Assembly (NCBI GenBank): GCA_963785755.1
Contig: CAWAXG010000032.1
Location: forward strand, 175,755 to 239,754
Direction: 5' to 3'
DNA length: 64,000 nucleotides
From: JACCXG01 sp963785755
GTDB lineage: Bacteria; Acidobacteriota; Vicinamibacteria; Vicinamibacterales; 2-12-FULL-66-21
The translations under genes and the position numbers were made by a program. Positions 9,855 through 17,870 of this stretch are shown piece by piece (position 1 is the first letter of the stretch; the number at the start of each line of letters is the position of its first letter). The notes beneath the pieces are model-generated. The model worked only from the letters and a program-made list of their open reading frames with translations. It had not been told where the DNA came from and ran no database searches.

Positions 9855-11416
9855 TCACTCATACCGGAGCGCCGCGATCGGATTCACGCGCATGGCGCGG
9901 AAGGCCGGGATTACGCATGCAACGAGCGCAACGGACGTGAGAATAACCGTTACGCCGGCGAACGTCGGCAAATCGGTGGTCGATACGCCGTAAAGAAAGC
10001 TCGCCAACGACCGGCCGCTCGCCAGGGCTCCAGCCAGCCCGACGATGATCCCCGCACCCACCAGCAGCATGCCGCATCTTTGAGCGCCGGGACGAGAGAT
10101 GGCCGCGACGCCTTGAGCGCCGGAGCGGCGCCAAAGACAATACCGGTGACGAACGACAACGCCAGTGAGAACGCGAGGACGCGCTGGTTTATCGCAAAAT
10201 CGATGGCGATGGGCACCGCGCCCGGTGGTGGCGGTGCAGCTTCGAAGAACCGTATCGCGACCCAGGCGAACAAGAGTCCGATGGTGCCGCCGATGGCCGA
10301 CAGGAATACGCTTTCCGTCACGAGCTGCCGCACAACACGCGAACGGCTTGCTCCAATCGCGAGGCGGACGGCGAGCTCGCGCCGCCGTGCCGCATTTCGT
10401 GACAGCAGCAAGTTCGCGAGGTTGGCACAGCCAATAAGCAACACCGAACCGACGACCGCGCCGAGCAGCAACGCCACCGATCGCATCTGCCTGCGCAGGT
10501 TGGGATTTCCTTCATCAATCGGCACCAATGTGATGATGGCCTCACGCGGCAACCGATTCACCGCATGCCAATGCGCCTGCGCGAGAGTGAGGAGCTCCGC
10601 CCGCGCGTGCTCGGCGTTCACACCTCGCTTAAGCCGGCCGACCGCCGCCAGCCACACGTTATTCGGGTTCTTCAGCAGGTCTGGATTCTCTTCGCCCGAG
10701 TATCCCCCGCGCGGCGGCCGCATGATGTGTTGCATCATCATCGGCACGTACAGGTCCGACTCACTGCCCAATTGCGGGCCCGGGAAGCCCGCCGGCGTTA
10801 CTCCCACAATGGTGAAAACATGACCGTTCAGACGCACGTCGCGTCCGACTATGTCGGTTCTACCGCCGAAGCGGGTTCGCCAGAACTCATGGCCGATGAG
10901 GGCCACGGGATGTGCTCCCAGCGCGACGTCGTCTGAAGTTGTCAGCAGTCGTCCGCGGTCCGCGCGGACGCCGAGCACGTCGAAGAGATTGCCGGTGACG
11001 ATGGCGCCGGCCACGAGTTCTGTCGTATCGCCAGCATTGAGACTGGCCGTGATGCCGCCCCACGCGGCGAGTCCCTCGAAAGCAGCGTTGCCGTCGCGCA
11101 GCTCCTTGTAGAGGGGATACGAGAACCCGAACGCTCCGCCGCCGCTGCCCCTGTGAATGTAGACGAGGCGATCACGATCGGGGACCGGCAGTGACTGCAG
11201 CAACGTGGCGTTCACCAGACTAAAGATCGCCGTATTTGCGCCGATGCCGAGCGCGAGCGTCAGAACGGCCGTGGCGGCGAAGCCGGGCTGCTTCCGCAAC
11301 ATGCGCGCGGCGTAGCGCAGATCCTGCCAGAGATCGCCCAGCAAGTGGCGGGAGGGGGCTCCCGGCGTGATCGACGGCGATAACCGCCTCCGCACCTCTC
11401 GCGACCAGTCAGGCAT
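9855..11416 (-). pseudogene. ADOP-type FtsX/MacB permease with a large internal deletion
   Basis: From the ATG at 11416 (GGGAGG upstream) the protein starts MPDWSREVRRRL, carries the first transmembrane helix (VLTLALGIGANTAIFSLVNA), the MacB periplasmic core and the first FtsX domain (RRRELAVRLAIGASRSRVVR). At about 10075 it jumps from VPALKDA straight into the last helices in another frame (MLLVGAGIIVGLAGALASG ... NPIAALRYE). About 300 residues, the second periplasmic core and most of the second FtsX domain, are missing. The usual PadR partner directly upstream is also cut. Orphan permeases of this type lack a dedicated ATPase gene nearby; their substrates are unknown. Confidence 0.85.
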
Positions 11417-11572
11417 GTTCGCCTCCCGTGATGCGCCGCACGGCCTCCACGAATGTGGCCCACGTTTCTCTTTGCTGCGCGAGCACGCGTCGCCCTTCAG
11501 CGGTGACCCTGTAGAACCGGCGACGCCGCTCGGCGGGCTTTTCGACCCAGGCGCCCTTGATCCATTTACGTC
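11409..11572 (-). pseudogene. C-terminal fragment of a PadR-family regulator
   Basis: The frame reads RKWIKGAWVEKPAERRRRFY then RVTAEGRRVLAQQRETWATF and ends GGEHA with a stop that overlaps the start of the permease by eight bases. This is the wing and C-terminal helix of a PadR winged-helix repressor. The first 50 or so residues, including the recognition helix, are absent: homology ends at about 11572 where unrelated plus-strand DNA with the Nudix gene begins. The overlap confirms that it once formed an operon with the permease. Confidence 0.8.
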
Positions 11573-11669
11573 ACCCGCATTGATCCAGACGAGCCGTGGC
11601 CCTAGACTGCGACCGTCCGCAGGCGTATCGAACCTATCGAGTGTGGCCGGCTGCTGGGTAGCCAGACAG

Positions 11670-12167
11670 ATGATCAGCGCACTTGCACATTGGCCCTCAG
11701 GCCCCGTCCGTCTCACGTGGATCCCGCAGCCGCGTAAATACTCGGAACCAGTGACGGCCGTCCATTGCTTCTGTTTTTCTGGCAATCAGCTCGTCTTGGT
11801 TGACGTCGTCGGGCGTGGCGCTTCGATTCCCGGCGGTCACGTGCAACCTGGTGAGAGCCTACTCGATTGCCTGCAGCGCGAATTGGCTGAAGAGGCGTGT
11901 ATTGCCGTAGATTCGCCAGTACTGCTCGGCGCGATCGAGTGTGATCATTCAGCAAATCCCGCGTTTGGACCGGGTTTTGGATATCCGCAGCTTGCCAGTC
12001 AGCTACTGTACGCCGGGACTGTGAACCGGATTCTGTCATTTGACAAGCGGCATGAAACCCTGAGGCGAACCTTCATACCGGCACTGAAATGTCCTGAGCA
12101 ACACCATGAATGGAACGAGGTCCTGCAGGCCGCATTCGACGACGCCCTTTCGTGGAGGGCTCGCTAA
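11670..12167 (+). CDS. Nudix hydrolase
   Basis: About 165 residues with a Nudix box GGHVQPGESLLDCL continuing QRELAEEACI. It fits the Gx5Ex7REUxEExGU consensus except that the late glycine is cysteine. Nudix enzymes hydrolyse nucleoside diphosphates linked to another group; the substrate cannot be inferred. The ATG at 11670 leaves a natural N-terminus for the fold; no strong ribosome site is seen. The gene is visibly lower in GC than its neighbours, is oriented against them, starts next to a break point at 11572 and ends in a half attC-like sequence, all of which suggest acquisition by transfer. Confidence 0.8.
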   Translation: MISALAHWPSGPVRLTWIPQPRKYSEPVTAVHCFCFSGNQLVLVDVVGRGASIPGGHVQPGESLLDCLQRELAEEACIAVDSPVLLGAIECDHSANPAFGPGFGYPQLASQLLYAGTVNRILSFDKRHETLRRTFIPALKCPEQHHEWNEVLQAAFDDALSWRAR

Positions 12168-12186
12168 CCCCACGATGCAGCCGACT
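12164..12186 (+). other. Possible half of an integron attC site
   Basis: The stop codon of the Nudix gene lies inside CTAACCCCACGATGCAGCC followed by GAC. This resembles the R''-L'' half of attC sites (CTAAC, spacer, AGCCGAC), which in gene cassettes overlaps the end of the reading frame. I cannot find a matching L'-R' half (GTCGGCT and GTTAG) in the next 120 bases, so it is at best a degenerate or broken site. Confidence 0.22.
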
Positions 12187-12303
12187 CATGGGCGAGGTAC
12201 GCGACGCGAGCCATCGCCGCAAACCTCCGACTCATCTCCATGTACCATTGAGATCGTGGTCGTGAAAGGACGTGTTATTCCACGCGAGACGCTGGCGATT
12301 AGG

Positions 12304-13422
12304 TCATCGCGCGAGCAGGAGAACTCGCGACACGAGTTGGTCGAGAAACGCGCTGGACTTCATAAACACCGCGAAGTGCCCGCCTCCCTCGATCGGGACA
12401 AATGCCTTCACTGGCGCCCGGATGGAATCGACGAAAGAGCGCGCGAGACTCGTGGGGGTGGTGAAGTCTTCAGCGCCCTGAATCACGAAGACCGGAACCG
12501 CGAAGTCGCCGGCGAGCGTTCGGGCGTCGAGCGCGCTCGTTTGCGGGACCAAGCGCTCGGCACTGACCTTCTGGCCGTCGAACCAGTCGTTGACATCGCG
12601 CAGCGTGTAACCCGGCGCAGCGAGGGCAAAGCCGACCATGGAGGAAATGAACGCGTCCGCGCCCTCGAAGAAATTCGACCATGTGCGCTGCACGCCGTAC
12701 CCACGGCCGTCCGGATATGGCGGCGGCCCAACCTCGCGCAGCTCTCGAATGGCGCGTTCGTCCTTGAGCGTTTCCGCCTTCTTCAACAGTTCTCTGTAGG
12801 CCACGGTATAGCTCGTCGCCGGGTCCGCCACCTGGCCCGTGCCCACGAACGCGTAGAAGAGATCGGGCCGCGCCTTCACCATGTGGACGCCAAGGATCGA
12901 TCCCCACGAGTGGCCGACGAGGATAATCTTGTCCTTGCGCAGTTGCCTGCGCAACATGTCGGCGAGCTCAGCGCCGTCCTGCGTCATGCGCGCGACCGTG
13001 ATGGCCTGCGGCGGCGCATCCGGGTTCTTTCCGAATGTTCTGCCGGCGCCGCGCTGATCCCATTGGACCACGGTGAAGTGCTTCAACCACAACCTGAACC
13101 CGGCGTAGCCCCACGGGTTGGTCGCATCGCCCGGTCCGCCGTGAAGAAAGAGGAGCACCGGGTTGTTTCTGTCTTCTCCGCGAATCGTGATCCACTGCTG
13201 GATGCCGCCGACCTCGACGTAACGGGCTTCGTCGATGCCGTTCGGCGTGGCGACGGCGTAGTCGCGCGCGTTCCGCGCGCGCAGGAACGCCCATGCCGCT
13301 TCGAGCTTCTGGGCGTCGGCGCTGGCCGGAGGATTTTGCCCGGCGGACGCGACGGCGACGCCAACAAGAAGCAGGAGTGACCACAATCCGGTGGTTGCTC
13401 GTCTCATGATTGGCCAGCGCAT
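12304..13422 (-). CDS. Exported alpha/beta hydrolase, proline iminopeptidase-like
   Basis: About 372 residues. The signal peptide (MRRATTGLWSLLLLVGVAVA) precedes an alpha/beta-hydrolase fold with the oxyanion motif LFLHGGPGDATNPWG, the nucleophile elbow LVGHSWGSILG, an acid in IQGAEDFTTP and the histidine in EGGGHFAVF, in the order expected. The HGGPG motif and the cap helices resemble the peptidase S33 (proline iminopeptidase) family, but the enzyme may equally be an esterase. Two starts are possible, at 13422 and 13407; the GGGAGG is close to the first. Monocistronic. Confidence 0.85.
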   Translation of the reverse strand: MRWPIMRRATTGLWSLLLLVGVAVASAGQNPPASADAQKLEAAWAFLRARNARDYAVATPNGIDEARYVEVGGIQQWITIRGEDRNNPVLLFLHGGPGDATNPWGYAGFRLWLKHFTVVQWDQRGAGRTFGKNPDAPPQAITVARMTQDGAELADMLRRQLRKDKIILVGHSWGSILGVHMVKARPDLFYAFVGTGQVADPATSYTVAYRELLKKAETLKDERAIRELREVGPPPYPDGRGYGVQRTWSNFFEGADAFISSMVGFALAAPGYTLRDVNDWFDGQKVSAERLVPQTSALDARTLAGDFAVPVFVIQGAEDFTTPTSLARSFVDSIRAPVKAFVPIEGGGHFAVFMKSSAFLDQLVSRVLLLAR

Positions 13423-13819
13423 ACGCCTCCCAAACGAGATCGACTTCGGACTGTCAGTCAATATCGATAGGAACTGCGCCGGCTGCCGCCTCACGTTCGA
13501 GATCTCGATGCCTTTCAACGTCTCGGCTCTCAGTGCTCTCAGATTTACCGCGTTAGAAGACGTCGCTCCGCCAATACAACACTTCCTCGCGGGAAAGCCG
13601 TCGCTGCGCGCTGCCAGCAGGTCTGTTCCCTGCGCAACTGTGAGGAACAGTGCCCAGGCAGTCTACCTCTGTCGAATGGCCAATGCCTGGCGACTCGATC
13701 GTGATGCTAGCGGGTAGGCATCCAGAATCCGTTCGAGAATGGCGCCGTCAGCCACCAACGGTGGCCCACATTATCGAGTCAGCCCACATGAATCGCCGTT
13801 CTTTTCGAGCGCGATCGAC
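13423..13819. other. Gene-free stretch
   Basis: About 400 bases between divergent-tail genes. No frame has a convincing start, family motif or ribosome site. A short open reading near 13650-13715 (AQAVYLCRMANAWRLD) could be a scrap of an old gene but is too short to name. Confidence 0.4.
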
Positions 13820-14155
13820 CTACTTCTTCGTCTTCGTCGTCTTCGTCGTCTTTTTCTTGATGTCGCCTTCTTCGACCACCGCCAGGACGTCGTCTTCACG
13901 CATGATGAGGTATTCGTCCCCATCGAGCTTGATCTCCTGGCCGGAGTACTTGCCGAACAGAATGCTGTCGCCGGGCTTCACGTCGAGCGGGACGCGCTTG
14001 CCATCGTCTTTGGACTTGCCATTACCCGCGGCGATGACTTTGCCCCGTTGCGGCTTTTCCTTCGCGCTGTCGGGGATAATGATTCCGCCGACTTTCTGTT
14101 CGCCTTCGTCGATGCGCTGAACAACGATGCGGTCGTGTAGGGGTCTGATAGTCAT
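13820..14155 (-). CDS. groES: Co-chaperonin GroES
   Basis: A 111-residue protein with the full GroES signature: MTIRPLHDRIVVQRIDE, the mobile loop KVGGIIIPDSAKEKPQRG, GKVIAAGNGK, then KPGDSILFGKYSGQEIKLD and LIMREDDVLAVVE. It caps the GroEL ring in the cytoplasm. It is about 15 residues longer than most bacterial GroES proteins because of a lysine/threonine tail, DIKKKTTKTTKTKK, which is unusual. No groEL is adjacent, so this is an unlinked copy. It lies in a group with Hsp20 and an XRE regulator. Confidence 0.92.
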   Translation of the reverse strand: MTIRPLHDRIVVQRIDEGEQKVGGIIIPDSAKEKPQRGKVIAAGNGKSKDDGKRVPLDVKPGDSILFGKYSGQEIKLDGDEYLIMREDDVLAVVEEGDIKKKTTKTTKTKK

Positions 14156-14344
14156 AGATGTCGACTCCAGCGTGGCGCGAATGCGTGAATCAGCTCGGAC
14201 GTGTTCATGAACTCACCGCATCGGGGGCCGCCCTCGAGCGCGCCCTCGTACGCCGTCTCGTAGGCCCAGCCCGCGCGATGCCTGCCCGGAACGATTCGAC
14301 CGCGCGCGCCGGGCTACTTAGAATATGGCGGTCACTCCCCGGCG

Positions 14345-14375
14345 AAAAAAGAAGGCGGGGTTCCTCGACCCGCCT
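14345..14375 (-). terminator. Rho-independent terminator of the hsp20 gene
   Basis: Read on the minus strand, AGGCGGG (14375-14369), a nine-base loop and CCCGCCT (14359-14353) form a hairpin that runs into TTCTTTTTT. It lies fifteen bases past the hsp20 stop codon. Confidence 0.8.
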
Positions 14376-14389
14376 CCACAGCCGGTGAC

Positions 14390-14836
14390 TTACGCTGCTA
14401 CTGCGACCTTGATCTTGTTGGGCTTGGCTTCCTCACGTAGGGGCAGCCGGACCGTCAGCACGCCGGCCTTGTACTGGGCGCTGACCTTGCTGGCGTCGAT
14501 CGTCGGAGGCAGCGCGAACGTCCGCGCGAACGAGCCATAACTGCGCTCGATGCGATGGAACTGCTCCTCGCTGACTTCGGTATCGAGCTTCTTCTCGCCA
14601 CTGAGCGTGAGCGTGTTGTCTTCAACCGTGAGCTCGATCTCCTCCTCTTTCATGTCTGGCAGCTCAGCCTTCAGCACCAGCTCGTGCTGGCCGTTGCTGT
14701 AGATGTCGACCACCGGCACCCACGCGACGCGGTTGAGGTCTTCCTGAGGCCGGCGGTAGAAGCCCTCGAGCACCCGGCTCATCTGCTCCTGCAGCGCGGC
14801 CATGTCACGGGACGAATCCCAACGAACGATAGTCAT
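14390..14836 (-). CDS. Hsp20/alpha-crystallin small heat-shock protein
   Basis: About 148 residues. A short N-terminal arm (MTIVRWDSSRDMAALQEQM) is followed by an alpha-crystallin domain from about residue 40 (VPVVDIYSNGQHELVLKAEL, IELTVEDNTLTLSGEKK, YGSFARTFALP) and the closing GVLTVRLPLREEA with an AxP-type tail KPNKIKVAVAA. It binds unfolding proteins in the cytoplasm without ATP. The ATG at 14836 has AAGGAG upstream. It is followed by a good terminator and lies in a stress group with GroES and an ABM-fold protein. Confidence 0.92.
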   Translation of the reverse strand: MTIVRWDSSRDMAALQEQMSRVLEGFYRRPQEDLNRVAWVPVVDIYSNGQHELVLKAELPDMKEEEIELTVEDNTLTLSGEKKLDTEVSEEQFHRIERSYGSFARTFALPPTIDASKVSAQYKAGVLTVRLPLREEAKPNKIKVAVAA

Positions 14837-14930
14837 GATGATTCTCCTTTTTGCTGATAACACTCTGTCGGCGGGACTGCCCCGCCCCTCGCAACGGAAC
14901 TGGGAAGCCGACACGCCAGCCGTGTCGGCT

Positions 14931-15251
14931 TCAGGCAGTCGCGCGAGCACCGATCTTGTGGAAGGTCGAGTTGGACACCTCATACGTCTGCACCTGAGGC
15001 GTGCCCTCCACCACCGGCTCCAGTGCCTTCAGCACACCGGCATACGCGCTCCGGGCATAGGTCTCCGCGTTTTCTTTCAGGTCCCACACGCTGATACCGA
15101 CCGCCTCCGCTCCGCCGGCGGCGAGGAGCAAGATTTCGTCCTGGAAGCCCTTCTGCTTTCTGAGCACGGGGATGATGTCCTGGTCGAGGAGCCGGGTGAA
15201 CTCTTCTGCACGACCGGGCTTGAGATGGAAGGAAACGGTACGAGCAAACAT
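14931..15251 (-). CDS. ABM-fold (dimeric alpha-beta barrel) protein
   Basis: A 106-residue protein starting MFARTVSFHLKPGRAEEFTR, then VLRKQKGFQDEILLLA and a central VGISVWDLKENAETYA, which matches the antibiotic biosynthesis monooxygenase/YgiN-like ferredoxin fold. Members include heme-degrading and quinol monooxygenases; no residue pattern here decides. The GGAGG before ATG 15251 is strong. It is transcribed toward hsp20 and away from the XRE regulator, so the AT-rich gap at 15300-15450 may control both directions. Confidence 0.75.
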   Translation of the reverse strand: MFARTVSFHLKPGRAEEFTRLLDQDIIPVLRKQKGFQDEILLLAAGGAEAVGISVWDLKENAETYARSAYAGVLKALEPVVEGTPQVQTYEVSNSTFHKIGARATA

Positions 15252-15344
15252 GTCAACCTCCTGGTTGGCGTGCCTAGAGGAGGGACCAGATAACCTGACT
15301 TAGTTCAGAGCATCTGAAGGATCGAGGGGTAGGCTGCAATCCTG

Positions 15345-15438
15345 TTAATCATTATCGGTTAATTAACTTACTTTGTCAAGTCTACTGTGCAATAATGTCG
15401 ACATCGTCCAATGTGCTTAATCAATATAGTTAATTAAC
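15345..15438. promoter_or_regulatory. Twin AT-rich operator-like repeats in a divergent promoter region
   Basis: Two near-identical sites of 22-23 bases, 15345-15367 and 15417-15438, both read TTAATCA, a short AT step, then the palindrome GTTAATTAAC. They are 72 bases apart, in the only strongly AT-rich gap of this high-GC window, with a TTGTCA at 15373-15378 between them. The second site ends sixteen bases before the start codon of the XRE gene. The arrangement fits autoregulation and joint control of the divergent stress genes. Confidence 0.6.
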
Positions 15439-15454
15439 AAACGGAGGAATTCCT

Positions 15455-16336
15455 GTGGATTTCCCGCTCCTCATCCGCCAGCGGCTCAAGGAACTGGGGA
15501 CCGAGCAAAGGAACTTGGCGGCGGCGGCCCAGGTGACCGAGTCCTACATTTCCCAACTACTGACAGGAAAGAAGGCGCCACCGGCGCCGGAGCGGACCGA
15601 CATCTACGACAGGATGGAGGCCTTCTTGAGGCTTCCTGCCGGGAAGTTAGCCACGCTCGCAGATCTCAGCCGCATGGACGGCCTGAAGAGAAAGCTGGCG
15701 GACCCTCCGTCGCCCTTGTTCAAGGAAGTACGGGAGTTGATTCTTCGCAAGTACGCGTCCGGAAACGCGCAGCCCATCCGTGCGATGTTCGAGAAGGAGC
15801 CCTTCGGCGCCCTTGAACGCCTCGTCACCCAGAAGCTGCTGGACGTTGCCAAGCGACTGACGAAACAGGAGTTGAACGATCAAAACTGGCTCCGTCTCGT
15901 CGCTCGACTGAGCGAAAGAAGCTACGAGCAGATGCGCGTCATGGTGCTTGAGTTCCTGGAAACGGATGTCTTCAACGTTTCGGCGGAAAATTGCGTCACG
16001 TTTTTGGATCCGCTGATCGAATCGTGGGACATCGACCTCACGACGTTCGCGATGGAGATCGTCCTGAACCGCCGCCTGGCGCCCGGGCACCCGAAAAAAT
16101 TTGAGTTCGTGGAACGGGAACCCGTCCCACCCGTCAACGAAGAGCCCGGGCTCCAGGACTTCCTGCAGGATCCATCTCTGGCGGGCGATGCGACCGCGGA
16201 GGAAATCGAGTTTCTCAAGAAGCTCAAATTCACACGAAATCGGCCAACCCCGCTCTACTACTACCGGGAGCTGCAAAGCTTGCGAGATCCGCTCCATTTT
16301 CGCCGCGCCCCGGCGGATGTGGCATCTGGTGGATGA
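15455..16336 (+). CDS. XRE-type helix-turn-helix regulator with long C-terminal domain
   Basis: A 293-residue protein. Residues 5-42 form a Cro/C1-type helix-turn-helix (QRLKELGTEQRNLAAAAQV, then TESYISQLLTGKKAPP). The remaining 250 residues are helical and charged, with no recognised domain; segments such as FLETDVFNVSAENCVTFLD and YYYRELQSLRDPLHF are notable. GTG start with GGAGG upstream. Two matching palindromic sites lie directly in front, so it probably represses itself and perhaps the divergent ABM/Hsp20 genes. GC is lower than in the surroundings. The ligand or signal is unknown. Confidence 0.8.
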   Translation: MDFPLLIRQRLKELGTEQRNLAAAAQVTESYISQLLTGKKAPPAPERTDIYDRMEAFLRLPAGKLATLADLSRMDGLKRKLADPPSPLFKEVRELILRKYASGNAQPIRAMFEKEPFGALERLVTQKLLDVAKRLTKQELNDQNWLRLVARLSERSYEQMRVMVLEFLETDVFNVSAENCVTFLDPLIESWDIDLTTFAMEIVLNRRLAPGHPKKFEFVEREPVPPVNEEPGLQDFLQDPSLAGDATAEEIEFLKKLKFTRNRPTPLYYYRELQSLRDPLHFRRAPADVASGG

Positions 16337-16515
16337 GTCGTTGGCCGTGCACCGCGACGCGATCGGGTCGAGGAGAAATAACATGCCGGACCGAAGCGAA
16401 TGATTCGCCACCTATACGCACTCGCGGCGATTCGCCGCGAGTAGTACGAGGAGTCAGACTGCTGGTCCTCGCTCGCAATCGACGTCGGCGTGAGTGACCC
16501 GTCACGCGGCTCGCC

Positions 16516-16686
16516 TCATGCGAGTTGAACGAACGACCACCAGACGACAAACACAGCGCCGATCAGGACCATCAATGTCCGCATCCTCCTGGATGTCCGT
16601 CGATCGTTCTCAGCTCCTCGGGCCTGCCACTTGCGCCACCGGACGTCCGCATCAGACTCCGGGACCGTCGCCAGTTGAGTCGTCAT
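16516..16686 (-). CDS. Small single-span membrane protein, possibly a longer fused form
   Basis: A 56-residue protein from the ATG at 16686, which has AGGAGG nine bases upstream. It has a polar N-terminus rich in Arg and Glu and one C-terminal transmembrane segment, TLMVLIGAVFVVWWSFVQL. The same frame is open further upstream to an ATG at 16887 (16687-16887). That part encodes two hydrophobic helices (LATVWVSAVCAAGLPGNVTS, LAGCAALPLFVMVRYL) typical of a separate small acidobacterial membrane protein. Either there are two genes without an intervening stop or one 123-residue protein; the strong internal ribosome site favours two. Confidence 0.55.
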   Translation of the reverse strand: MTTQLATVPESDADVRWRKWQARGAENDRRTSRRMRTLMVLIGAVFVVWWSFVQLA

Positions 16687-17132
16687 CGGCGTACCTCCTG
16701 GATGCTTAGCGATGGTTTCTGAGCCGGCCGATCCCAGGTACCGGACCATTACGAATAGAGGGAGGGCGGCACACCCCGCGAGAGCGATCCCGCTCGCGAG
16801 TGATGTGACATTGCCGGGGAGACCAGCAGCGCACACGGCAGAAACCCAGACAGTGGCCAACGCGGCTTGCACGTACTCGGATTGCATAGCCGAAGTCTAT
16901 GGAGTGTGGCGCGATGTCGATGTTCCCGACTGCACACCCAGGCTTGCACGCCCCCGGCTCGAAAGGCGCGGAACCGGGCAAGGACACCGGTGTGCCAGCA
17001 CGACCGCACGGATCCCGTTGACGATCTCGCTGAAGGTGAATTGTGAACGAGGTGGTGTCCAGAACCGGACAGACACGAACGGCGTGATCCGCAAACATTG
17101 GCCAAAGGCCCGGACAGGAACAGGAGCCACAT

Positions 17133-17369
17133 ATGGCAGCCGCACGCGGAGATCGCAAACCCTGCACGCACGCTGAATGTGCGGGCACCATGCAGTTCGG
17201 TCGAGAACCACTGCCTCAAACGTCATCTGCGATGAGCGTCGAGGGGGAGCGTGGCTGGGCCTGCACTGACAACCCTGAGCACTTTCTGCTCGCGTCGCAT
17301 CGCCGCGGTGCGGCCGCCAGCAGCGCTCCTGACGCGTTTTGGGATGACCACCGCCGCCCCGCGAACTGA
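17133..17369 (+). CDS. Small cysteine-containing protein, zinc-ribbon-like
   Basis: A 78-residue protein with PCTHAECAGTMQFGREPL and, about 30 residues later, GWACTDNPEHF. The CxxxxC and C-x5-H spacing resembles a small zinc-binding knuckle seen in short bacterial proteins of unknown role. The ATG follows AGGAGC. The C-terminal half looks disordered. No partner gene. Confidence 0.5.
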   Translation: MAAARGDRKPCTHAECAGTMQFGREPLPQTSSAMSVEGERGWACTDNPEHFLLASHRRGAAASSAPDAFWDDHRRPAN

Positions 17370-17514
17370 TCACTGCTGCGATCGGTGTTCCCCGCGACTC
17401 GACTCGATGGCGCATCGACCTGAATCGATCACGGTACGCCGTTGAGGTTCTGACACAGGTTCTAGCTCGCACGTTGACGGACGTGAGTGACGACTAGAGT
17501 GGTGGCACCCTTAC

Positions 17515-17637
17515 AAGGCGCTCGAGAAAGACCGTAACCTCCGTTACCAGACCGCCACCGATCTGAAGACCGATTTAATCCGGCTTCGGCGCGACACCGA
17601 CCCCAGCAGGAAGACGACCGCTGAAGCCGCCAGGTGA
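17515..17637 (+). pseudogene. C-terminal scrap of a serine/threonine protein kinase domain
   Basis: The frame reads KALEKDRNLRYQTATDLKTD then LIRLRRDTDPSRKTTAEAAR and a stop. The phrase KALEKDRxxRYQxAxxLxxDLxRLxRDTDS marks the last helix of the Hanks-type kinase domain in acidobacterial kinases. The catalytic parts are absent and the frame upstream is interrupted, so this is a remnant of about 40 residues. Confidence 0.7.
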
Positions 17638-17870
17638 CGCTCACGGCCAAACCCACTGAGAACCTGCCGGGCCACAATCTTTGATTAGTTCAGGACGAAC
17701 GGGTACAGCCCGCTCGAGCCGTTGAAGAGCATGTGCTGGGAGGCCGGAACCCCGTCGCTGTCAGCATGATGGATCACAGGTCGAGCTGCGGATCCACAAC
17801 CTTTCCCAGGTGAACGACGAACGTGGTGATTCTACGGACCAAGCGTTCAGACCCAGGTTGCAGGGGAGAG
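17638..17870. other. Gene-free stretch
   Basis: Between the kinase scrap and the end of the histidine kinase gene I see no supported gene. Short readings such as FRTNGYSPLEPLKSM could be older remnants, without a recognisable family. Confidence 0.35.

Noticed and set aside
9010..11572. A toxin-antitoxin module
   Set aside because: Only the antitoxin-like gene is recognisable and it is damaged; no toxin fold could be read on either side.
15345..15438. Phage or plasmid attachment sites (direct repeat pair)
   Set aside because: The sites are 72 bases apart with no integrase or foreign cargo between them; their palindromic core and place before an HTH gene fit operators.
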